51,553 nucleotides of DNA from NCBI RefSeq assembly GCF_004769665.1, contig NZ_RQGG01000012.1, positions 1 to 51,553 of the forward strand, in the 5' to 3' direction. Position numbers and translations under genes: made by a program. This DNA is from Leptospira kemamanensis. Its GTDB lineage: Bacteria; Spirochaetota; Leptospiria; Leptospirales; Leptospiraceae. Positions 17,735 to 25,502 of the stretch are shown here, one piece after another; the stretch's first letter is position 1; each line of letters starts with the position of its first letter. A model generated the notes under the pieces. That model was not told the origin of the DNA. It worked only from the letters and a program-made list of their open reading frames with translations, and made no database searches.

Positions 17735-19489
17735 TCAATTGAATCCAAAATGTTGGATTCGGTATAGGGAAGATTGTGCGATCGCTGCACTATCAACCAC
17801 ATACAACTGACAATCCAATTCCCAACTTTGTTTCATTTCTTGTTCTTTGATTTTGGAAATGGATTTTTCATACAACAAAGAACAGAGATAACGAGCCATT
17901 TGGATCATTAAATTTTCAGCAACGGTTTCTTTTCTTGTATCCGAATCTATTTTGCGCATTTCCAAAATGGAGGCTTCTAGGACTTGTTCTTGTTCGAGTA
18001 AAAACCGAGAAGGATTAGGTATCTCTTGTTTCAAAGAATTTAGATATTTTCTAAAATTACCATCTCCAGCCATTCCAGCAAGGATCGCACCCGTTGCAAT
18101 CCTCACATGGATTTGAGAGGTTCCTTCATAAATCGTATTGATTCTTGAATCGCGAAACATTCTAGAAATATCATAATCTTCTGTGTAACCAGCACCACCA
18201 AATACTTGTACAGCGATACTCGTACTTTTATGTCCTTCTTCAGAGCTATAATATTTAGCAATCGGAGTTAAAATCGAGGCGAGTGTTGACCAATATTTTA
18301 CCTTTTCGTCTTTTCTGATATCTCGATCCGGTTTTCCTTCTTTTTCCAAACGTATTTGATGGTGTTGGTACATATCAATGACTCGTGCAGTCTCTAAGGT
18401 TAAAAGACGCATGGCATTGGTTTCCCTTTTGATTTTATTGACCATTTCAAATACAGCGGGAATTTCGATAATGGGTTTTCCAAACTGATTCCGTTCGTTT
18501 GCATATTTTAGGGATTCGTAATATGCTGCAGCTCCACCACCACATCCACCAGAAGCACTGACAAGTCTCATAAAATTTGTCATCCCCGCTGTGTAACGAG
18601 TAAGGCCCAGTCCTTCTTCTCCTAAAATTTCCCCATAACTATTGTCATAAACAATCTCACATGTGGGAGAACCATGTAACCCCATCTTTTTTTCAATCCC
18701 AGCAACTGTGATGTCAGAACTTTTGACTAAAAATACAGAAAGGCCTCTTGCACCTCCATCTGGTTTTCCCGTCCTAGCTAAGGTTAAAAGTAATGCAGGA
18801 TAATCACCAAGACCACATCCTTGCGAAATAAACCGTTTAGTACCTGTTAATCGATATGAACCATCCTCTTGTTTGACAGCAATCGTTCGGACACTATTTA
18901 AATCAGATCCAAAATCAGGTTCCGTGAGAGACATTGCAAATAAACATTCCCCAGTGGCCGCCTTTGTTGCATAAGTTTCAATTTGTTCCTTTGTGCCAAA
19001 TCGAGAAACAATTTGTGCTAAATTGAGAAGGGTTGTCGTCATACAAAAGGCTACATCTGCACGAGCCATAATCATCGCATAAAATGCACCCACAGTCGCA
19101 GGAAAATTCAAACCACCCGCTTCCCTAGGAAGAGAATAACCTAATAAACCGGTGCTTCGAAATTTTTCATAAATTTCGCCAGTTTCTTTTGGAAAAATCA
19201 CTTTTCCATTTTCATACTTTAATTCATTGCGATCCATGATCTGAGATTTTTGAGAAACATCCTTTCCAAAAAAATCACCCATAACATCCAAACTAGATGT
19301 GTATAACTCCATCGCTTCTTCTAGGGAAGAAGGAGCCATTTCATAGCGATTGTTTTTAGTTTCGGTATACGTTTTGTGGTCAAAAAAGTTTTCCCCTTCT
19401 GCCTCTCTTACGATGGATTCCCAATCAATTAACTCATTAAAAATCAACTGTAGGTCTTTATCTTCTGAAAAATAATTATTTGCGATCAT
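17735..19489 (-). CDS. Acyl-CoA dehydrogenase
   Basis: 584 residues. FAD- and substrate-binding motifs are clear: FAMSLTEPDFGSDLNSVRT, GTKRFISQG, YANERNQFGKPI, and QVFGGAGYTEDYDISRMFRDSRINTIYEGTSQI, whose glutamate (near residue 455) is the usual catalytic base. It introduces the alpha-beta double bond in beta-oxidation. It is longer than the 380-residue short-chain enzymes, with an extra C-terminal helical domain. It is preceded by AAGGAGAG and lies 10 bases after the dienoyl-CoA reductase gene, so the two form one operon under a TetR-type repressor. Confidence 0.88.
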   Translation of the reverse strand: MIANNYFSEDKDLQLIFNELIDWESIVREAEGENFFDHKTYTETKNNRYEMAPSSLEEAMELYTSSLDVMGDFFGKDVSQKSQIMDRNELKYENGKVIFPKETGEIYEKFRSTGLLGYSLPREAGGLNFPATVGAFYAMIMARADVAFCMTTTLLNLAQIVSRFGTKEQIETYATKAATGECLFAMSLTEPDFGSDLNSVRTIAVKQEDGSYRLTGTKRFISQGCGLGDYPALLLTLARTGKPDGGARGLSVFLVKSSDITVAGIEKKMGLHGSPTCEIVYDNSYGEILGEEGLGLTRYTAGMTNFMRLVSASGGCGGGAAAYYESLKYANERNQFGKPIIEIPAVFEMVNKIKRETNAMRLLTLETARVIDMYQHHQIRLEKEGKPDRDIRKDEKVKYWSTLASILTPIAKYYSSEEGHKSTSIAVQVFGGAGYTEDYDISRMFRDSRINTIYEGTSQIHVRIATGAILAGMAGDGNFRKYLNSLKQEIPNPSRFLLEQEQVLEASILEMRKIDSDTRKETVAENLMIQMARYLCSLLYEKSISKIKEQEMKQSWELDCQLYVVDSAAIAQSSLYRIQHFGFN

Positions 19490-19499
19490 ATGTCTCTCC

Positions 19500-21494
19500 T
19501 TAAATACTAAATGCTGCTTCTATTCCTTCGTGAAATGCTCGTTTGGCGTCTATATTACGTGCATCTTTTGCTCCGCCAATGAGGATTGTTTTTTGATTTG
19601 GGAACTGTTTAGAATATTTTCCATAAAGTGAATCTTCTTTTTCTTGCCCAACACATAAAATGATAGAATCACAAGGATATAATAACTCTTCTCCATTTTT
19701 AAAAACAACAACTAGTCCTTCCTTGGTGACCTCTTTGTAACTCAATCCTTGGTAAAATTCAACTCCCACGGATTCCAATTCTTGTTTGAGTGCCCAAAAG
19801 GTTGTTGGCCCGAGCCCTGCTCCATGTTTTCCATTCCTTCGAAACACAGCCACCTTACGGCTAACAGCTTCCTTTTGCACCACTGCATTTGTGAAAGAAG
19901 AGATATTGTATTTTTTATCGTATGATTCAAGTGTTGGATCTGATTCTTCCGTTAAACGATGGGCTACGTCCACACCAATCCCACCACCACCAATCACTGC
20001 CACTCGTTGCCCTGGCGTAAATTTTCCCGTAAGGTATTCCGCATAACTTCCGTGAGGTAATAATTCTAAACCTTTTAATTGAAATTCTCTTGGAACCACT
20101 CCACTGGCAAATATCACAACATCTGGTGATTCACTCTGAATCCTTTGGATTGTTGCTTCTGTATTCAATTGGATCTTCACTCCAATTGAGGTTAATTCAT
20201 TTTGATAATAACGTATCGTCTCATTGAATTCTGATTTTCCTGGAATATGAGATGCCAATTGGAACTGCCCACCAATTTGCTCCCGTTTTTCTAAAATGGT
20301 CACATCGTGTCCAAGTTCCTTTGATGCACGCGCGGCTTCCAGTCCCGCAGGTCCTGTTCCAATGACTAAAACCTTTTTTGGATGATCTGTTTTCTTGACT
20401 GTATACTTCTCTTCATTCATCGCCATTGGATTTACAATACAAGATACATGTTTTTCTTGGAAGGCATGATCGAGACATGCCTGGTTACAAGCCACACATG
20501 TATTGATTCGTTCTGATTTCCCAGTAAACAATTTTTGAACGATAAAAGGATCAGCTAGAAAAGGACGAGCCATGGAGATCATATCCACACTCTGTTCTGC
20601 AAATACTGCTTCAATGGTAGAAAAATCATTCACTCGATTTGAAGCAATGATCGGAACACCAGGAGTATTTTCTTTGATACGACGAGCAATGGGAACCCAA
20701 GCCCCCCTCGGTACCAATTGGCTAATCGTAGGAACTCTTGACTCATGCCAACCAATTCCGATATTAAGTGCGGTTACATTTTCATCTCGTAACGCATTAG
20801 ATAATCCAATTACTTCTTCAAAACTTGGATTTCCTGGAATCAAATCGATCCCTGACATTCTAAAGATAATAGGAAAACCTTCTGGTAGATTTTTTTTCAC
20901 GGCACGAAGTACTTCGAGGGAAAAATTCATTCGTCGTTTGGCATCCCCTCCAAAATGATCATTGCGATGGTTCGTCACTGGTGAGAAAAATTGATTTAAG
21001 AGATAACCTTCGCTTCCCATGATTTCCACCGCCCCAAATCCAACTTCATATGCGATTTTTGCGGAACGCCCAAAATCTTCGATCGTTCGCCAACACTCTT
21101 CTTCCGTTAACGCTTTTGGCACATAACGATTGATTGGTGCTCGGATTGCGGAAGGTGCCACACAATTTCTATCAAATGCATAACGACCTGCATGAAATAA
21201 TTGGGCGCAAAGAATTCCTTGTCCTTTTAATAAGGAATTTAGAATTTTGAGTTCATTCGCATGTTCGGGATCCAAAAATTGGAAAAATGATTTAGAACCT
21301 TTCCCTTCTTCATTGACACTGATCCCACCAGTGACGATCATTCCAACTCCACCTTCGAACCGTTTGCTGTAGAATGTTGCCATTCTCTTTGCAACACCTG
21401 TTTCCCCTTCTACGCCCAAATGCATAGAACCCATGAGAAATCGATTCGGTAGAGTGACATTCCCTAGTTTGATAGGGGTAAATGCTAATTTCAT
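19500..21494 (-). CDS. fadH: 2,4-dienoyl-CoA reductase-like NADH:flavin oxidoreductase (FadH type)
   Basis: 664 residues in the three-part FadH layout: an Old-Yellow-Enzyme FMN barrel (1-330, start FTPIKLGNVTLPNRFLMGSM), a 4Fe-4S site (C333, C336, C340, C352) and FAD/NAD(P) domains (VLVIGTGPAGLEAARAS, VAVIGGGGIGVDVAH). FadH reduces 2,4-dienoyl-CoA so that polyunsaturated fatty acids can enter beta-oxidation. Its operon partner is an acyl-CoA dehydrogenase, which supports this. Related enzymes act on other enones, so the symbol is a best fit. Two operator palindromes lie just upstream. Confidence 0.8.
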   Translation of the reverse strand: MKLAFTPIKLGNVTLPNRFLMGSMHLGVEGETGVAKRMATFYSKRFEGGVGMIVTGGISVNEEGKGSKSFFQFLDPEHANELKILNSLLKGQGILCAQLFHAGRYAFDRNCVAPSAIRAPINRYVPKALTEEECWRTIEDFGRSAKIAYEVGFGAVEIMGSEGYLLNQFFSPVTNHRNDHFGGDAKRRMNFSLEVLRAVKKNLPEGFPIIFRMSGIDLIPGNPSFEEVIGLSNALRDENVTALNIGIGWHESRVPTISQLVPRGAWVPIARRIKENTPGVPIIASNRVNDFSTIEAVFAEQSVDMISMARPFLADPFIVQKLFTGKSERINTCVACNQACLDHAFQEKHVSCIVNPMAMNEEKYTVKKTDHPKKVLVIGTGPAGLEAARASKELGHDVTILEKREQIGGQFQLASHIPGKSEFNETIRYYQNELTSIGVKIQLNTEATIQRIQSESPDVVIFASGVVPREFQLKGLELLPHGSYAEYLTGKFTPGQRVAVIGGGGIGVDVAHRLTEESDPTLESYDKKYNISSFTNAVVQKEAVSRKVAVFRRNGKHGAGLGPTTFWALKQELESVGVEFYQGLSYKEVTKEGLVVVFKNGEELLYPCDSIILCVGQEKEDSLYGKYSKQFPNQKTILIGGAKDARNIDAKRAFHEGIEAAFSI

Positions 21495-21520
21495 AAAAAT
21501 TCCTTGGGAACGAATTTAAT

Positions 21521-21533
21521 TTACCATTGGTAA
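21521..21533. promoter_or_regulatory. TTACCNNNGGTAA operator, copy 1
   Basis: TTACCATTGGTAA, a perfect palindrome, 27 bases upstream of the fadH-like start. Same 5-3-5 design as copy 2. Confidence 0.65.
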
Positions 21534-21562
21534 CATATTTCATTTTTGAAACAAGTAATAAT

Positions 21563-21575
21563 TTACCAACGGTAA
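21563..21575. promoter_or_regulatory. TTACCNNNGGTAA operator, copy 2
   Basis: TTACCAACGGTAA, with the symmetry extended by two more bases on each side. The centre is 42 bases from copy 1, about four DNA turns, so two repressor dimers could sit on the same face and control both divergent genes. Confidence 0.65.
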
Positions 21576-21620
21576 ATATCTGCTAGTCAATTCTCAGAAA
21601 TCACGAAAAATAGGCCTAAA

Positions 21621-22274
21621 ATGGTGGCAAAAAAACAAAAAGGCAAATCCAAAACAACTCCACGAGTGGGCCGTCCAAACAAAATAAACAGTGTTAATGT
21701 TCGTGAAGCCTTAATCCAAGCAGGAGTCAGTTTATTAGAAACCACATCCTTGGAAGAAATCTCCTTACGGAAAGTTGCCGCAAAAGCAGGAGTGAGTCAT
21801 GTTGCTAGTTACCATCATTTCGAAAACAAACACGCGTTATTTTCTGCAATCGCCGAAATTGGATTTCAAAAATACTTTGAAGCTTATCAAATCGAATTGC
21901 AAAAAACAGAACAAGATTTTAAGGGAAGATACCGAGCCCTTGGATGGACCTATTTCCAATTCATTATGAACAATCGGCAATTTGCACGAATTATGTTTGG
22001 AGGGATGGGAGTGGAATCCAATTTGAGTCCGACCTTATCCTCTGTTTCGAGGAGAACCTATCGGCAGTTACATGAAATCATTCGGATGGGTCAAAACTTG
22101 GGTTACCTTGAAAAAGGTCAAACCAGAGAAAAAACATTAGCATCCTGGGCAATGATCCATGGAATCGCAATGTTATTTTTAGAAGGAAGATTGCAGATGA
22201 AAAATGATATCAATGAGATGGAAAAGTTTATTCAGACTGTTACTGAATATGCATATAATGGTATGAAAACCTAA
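21621..22274 (+). CDS. TetR-family regulator of the divergent fatty-acid operon
   Basis: 217 residues. The helix-turn-helix SLRKVAAKAGVSHVASYHHFENKHALFSAIAE (about residues 49-80) is canonical, and the C-terminal domain resembles the WHG-type TetR ligand domain. It is divergent from fadH/acyl-CoA dehydrogenase, with two matching palindromes in between. It is therefore most simply a FadR/PsrA-like repressor released by acyl-CoA. The ligand is inferred from context only. Confidence 0.82.
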   Translation: MVAKKQKGKSKTTPRVGRPNKINSVNVREALIQAGVSLLETTSLEEISLRKVAAKAGVSHVASYHHFENKHALFSAIAEIGFQKYFEAYQIELQKTEQDFKGRYRALGWTYFQFIMNNRQFARIMFGGMGVESNLSPTLSSVSRRTYRQLHEIIRMGQNLGYLEKGQTREKTLASWAMIHGIAMLFLEGRLQMKNDINEMEKFIQTVTEYAYNGMKT

Positions 22275-22937
22275 CTATTTTCTAGGTTCACAATCCTCGG
22301 GAAAATAATTCAGTAAATAAGAGATCGTTGCCTTTTTTGCCTCACCCACCATCCAAGGTGTAAAATCACCATATGTTCTATACGATAATTTTAATAGTGA
22401 GTCTGCAATGGAGATGGCAACACCAAAAACTCGATCTAAGGTATCCAAATGATTGAGTTCAAATTTTTGAACTAACCCTTCTTTGGTGAGATTTGCTAAT
22501 TTGGCATCTAACTCTTGCCCCACAAGTCTCATTTCAGGATGACTCATTCGGTAACCATAAATCAATCGAGGGAATGCAATTTCAGAATTGGTCACTTCTA
22601 CTGCGACATCTATGGATTTTTCAATGTATTCTTTCCAGGTTCGAAAATTTTGATTTTTTAAGGCAATGAGTTTTTCCACCACACCTTCCGAGTGTAATAA
22701 CCGGATGCCATGAAAAATTGCTTCTACGTTTGGGAAAAAATGGTAAGCAGAAGGTCTGGGAATTTTTGCTTTTTTACAGATATCAGCAAAACTAATTTCT
22801 TCGGGATTTTTTTCGCGTAAGAGTTCAAACGCAATCGATAGAAGTTGGGCACGACGATTTCTTCCTTGTTTACTTGTGAATTTAAACGGCCTTGAAGCAA
22901 GGTCAGGAGAGAGGGATGCGTCTACCAATTTATCCAT
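22275..22937 (-). CDS. TetR-family transcriptional regulator
   Basis: 220 residues; the helix-turn-helix EISFADICKKAKIPRPSAYHFFPNVEAIFHGI starts near residue 47. It converges with the previous TetR gene, and their stop codons are adjacent, with no terminator between them. Its target is not evident. The nearest upstream genes on its own strand are the ceramidase gene and its terminator. Confidence 0.8.
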   Translation of the reverse strand: MDKLVDASLSPDLASRPFKFTSKQGRNRRAQLLSIAFELLREKNPEEISFADICKKAKIPRPSAYHFFPNVEAIFHGIRLLHSEGVVEKLIALKNQNFRTWKEYIEKSIDVAVEVTNSEIAFPRLIYGYRMSHPEMRLVGQELDAKLANLTKEGLVQKFELNHLDTLDRVFGVAISIADSLLKLSYRTYGDFTPWMVGEAKKATISYLLNYFPEDCEPRK

Positions 22938-22991
22938 AGTACGAACATCTCGGAGAATCCTAACGAGTCAATCCCGATGCAAAGAAAAAAA

Positions 22992-23013
22992 CCTGACCCA
23001 AGAACGGGTCAGG
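22992..23013 (-). terminator. Strong terminator after the ceramidase gene
   Basis: CCTGACCC-GTTCTT-GGGTCAGG on the minus strand, followed by TTTTTTT; a textbook intrinsic terminator 22 bases after the stop. Confidence 0.88.
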
Positions 23014-23035
23014 CGAGGTGATTGTTCAGATATTC

Positions 23036-25198
23036 TTATTGGATAGTGAAGTTGTTTGTGATCCCTTGGTAGGCATTGATGGAACCCGTCCATCCCGATT
23101 TCCAATGCCCACGATGACGAATGCGATATGTTCCCTTCGGATAAGAAGTGGAGTCCCAAGTTGTTGTAATTTTAGAATATGCGATTCCATCTCTTTGCCA
23201 TTTGTAAGTTGTGGATGGATCATTGTCTCGGGCAACCACTGTCCATGTAGAACCATTTAGACGTTCCACATCCACAAAACTACTCCCGATTAACATATTG
23301 TTTTTAGGATGTGCTCCCCAGAAAACAGCCGTTACTTTTGCACCACTACCGTAGGTAGAAGCAGGTTGAGTGAATACATTCCCAAAACTTTTGAATAAAG
23401 GAACATCATCAAATACAACTCCGGTTTGGAATGTGGCTTGGTAGTTTGTCAAATCAGGAGGAATGGGACCAATTGGAACATTGCCACCATTTTTCATTGC
23501 AGTTGCTAATTTTCCAAATTCTTGTTCATAAGCTTTCAATGTATGCGGACCAAATTGAGTGGATGCTCCTTCATATTGTTGCGAAGAATATTCTTCTCTC
23601 GTTGTGAGATATGATGTATAGGAATTGGAAAGAGCCGCAATCACTGTATATTCATTTTCCATAATATTTTTGACTAGAGCTCGAATCCTTCTACCTGCCA
23701 TAGTAGATACTTCCGCAGGGATAGCAAGGATGGATAAATTTCCTATTTTGATAATTTGAATTGGGATAATGGGAGGAGTCCAAGGATTTCCATCAAAACT
23801 CGCAACACCAGTAGGAATGAGAACCGGTTTTTCCGCATGACAGAGTTTATACGATTCACTAACAGAGTTTGGCCACAAAACACCAAGAGCTCCACCTAAA
23901 AAACTTGCTTTGAATGCATCGGCCGTATTAGAATTCCAGTCCAAGGAATCAACAGTAGTTCCTTCATCAAAAAAATCCACAGAGACTGCATTGTCTTCCA
24001 CACTACCCGCTGAAAAAGAAGCACCCATACCAGCTTGACAAGTTGTTGTTCCCACACTACTTACATAGAGATTAGAAAAGTTAACGTAGGTATGACGAAA
24101 ATCAACTGAACCTGATACTAAAGTATTTGCTGATTGGTAAAGACTCAAAGCCTTTTGGAATTGTTTGTTGGCAATGATATTTTGCCTCACATAGTCATTC
24201 ACTCCATCCGCAGGTCCCCATAAATTCGGAGTGACATCGCCGGAATTAGACTGTGCAAAAGCAGCGACAAAAGTTTGGTTTGCTTGGTAGTTTGTTCCTT
24301 TTGTTTTTTCAAATAAATAAGACGCCAAACCTTTGTTATCACCACCAATCAATTTATTCGTTGGGCCTACGTTTGTAGGGTGAACGGCAAACCAGTTCAA
24401 CATTCCCAATTCCCTACCATCTGCCGCGACTAACTTAAGCAAGGTCATCGTTTGGTCAACATTGGATGGATAATAATTTCGTTCACTCGCAGGGTTTTTG
24501 TCATATGCTTCCACAGACCGATTTTTGCTCGCATCAGTGAGTTCACCTTGGTTGATATAAACGTTTCCTGGAACTAAGTTTTGGTGAGCTAATTTGATGG
24601 ATCGATAAATTCCATTGACTATGACATCAAAGTTTTCTTTGATAAAACCTGCAGTCGTTGCATTGTATAAAAAATAATGTGAGTAACCACCAGGACCACT
24701 ATGAGTATGTGTCGCCGATAACAAAACATTTGCATCTGAATAAAAAGGAGCAAGTTCTGAATCGGTTGCTATTTTTTGACTCACCGCCTGTTTGATAGAC
24801 TGAAAAATCATACCCAAATCGGCACTGACAAACACAACTCGTTTGGAAGCATCCCCAATGATATAAGCACGAGACCAAAGTCTCATATAAATCCCTTCTG
24901 TTTTTTGAGCCGTCTCTGCAAATCCCATCATACCCACTTCGGCCGCAGGACCTGTAATGTCAGAGATTCCAACACCTACTAAATAGGGAGACGAACCGAG
25001 ATTAGGTGTTACAGATCGACTGATAACAGCACTAGACGTCAGATCTGAATTTGAATCAGTCATCGGACTTTTTTCATCGACGCCAACTAAACCAAGTATG
25101 GCGGGCTGAGACGGCTTTTTGTCGGCACATGCCAAAACAAAAAGAAAGGACAGAATGGTAACACAAGCGCGAACCATAGGACTTATTTGGGAATTCAT
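23036..25198 (-). CDS. Neutral/alkaline ceramidase-family lipoprotein
   Basis: 720 residues. A lipoprotein signal (LSFLFVLAC) anchors it outside the cytoplasm. The N-terminal ceramidase domain shows VGVGISDITGPAAEVGMMGF, the zinc motif LSATHTHSGPGGYSHY and NWFAVHPTNVGPTN; the C-terminal Ig-like domain ends GITNNFTIQ. Family knowledge: these amidases split ceramide into sphingosine and fatty acid. The nucleophile motif is SNSGDVTPNLWGP, where known enzymes have GDxSPN, so the catalytic serine is a threonine (T323). It is divergent from an endoglycoceramidase-like gene. Confidence 0.87.
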   Translation of the reverse strand: MNSQISPMVRACVTILSFLFVLACADKKPSQPAILGLVGVDEKSPMTDSNSDLTSSAVISRSVTPNLGSSPYLVGVGISDITGPAAEVGMMGFAETAQKTEGIYMRLWSRAYIIGDASKRVVFVSADLGMIFQSIKQAVSQKIATDSELAPFYSDANVLLSATHTHSGPGGYSHYFLYNATTAGFIKENFDVIVNGIYRSIKLAHQNLVPGNVYINQGELTDASKNRSVEAYDKNPASERNYYPSNVDQTMTLLKLVAADGRELGMLNWFAVHPTNVGPTNKLIGGDNKGLASYLFEKTKGTNYQANQTFVAAFAQSNSGDVTPNLWGPADGVNDYVRQNIIANKQFQKALSLYQSANTLVSGSVDFRHTYVNFSNLYVSSVGTTTCQAGMGASFSAGSVEDNAVSVDFFDEGTTVDSLDWNSNTADAFKASFLGGALGVLWPNSVSESYKLCHAEKPVLIPTGVASFDGNPWTPPIIPIQIIKIGNLSILAIPAEVSTMAGRRIRALVKNIMENEYTVIAALSNSYTSYLTTREEYSSQQYEGASTQFGPHTLKAYEQEFGKLATAMKNGGNVPIGPIPPDLTNYQATFQTGVVFDDVPLFKSFGNVFTQPASTYGSGAKVTAVFWGAHPKNNMLIGSSFVDVERLNGSTWTVVARDNDPSTTYKWQRDGIAYSKITTTWDSTSYPKGTYRIRHRGHWKSGWTGSINAYQGITNNFTIQ

Positions 25199-25438
25199 AT
25201 ACTCTCTCCGAATCTAAATTTCTCAATCTAACAGTTTTCGCATCTATCTGTCCAAAGGAAGCCCCTGGTGCAAATCAGGAGTATAAGTCTAAATGATGTC
25301 AAAAATATGGCAATAAATTAATCGACAAAAGTCGGTTTTTATTTGACCAACGTTCAGAAAACCTGGTTTGGAGGTGTTTTGGAGATACTTTCTCAAATTC
25401 CCTAAAATCAATAAGGTATTATTGTGTCATTTTTTTAC

Positions 25439-25452
25439 TCGACATGTGTCGA
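25439..25452. promoter_or_regulatory. Inverted repeat upstream of the endoglycoceramidase-like gene
   Basis: TCGACA-TG-TGTCGA, six-base arms, 50 bases before the chosen start. A shorter CGAC/GTCG pair lies near 25322-25333. Possible operator; no cognate regulator can be named. Confidence 0.35.
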
Positions 25453-25502
25453 CTATTATCAGGGAACTGTCCCCTAATCGCGAAAACGAGAGAGAGGCAA
25501 GT

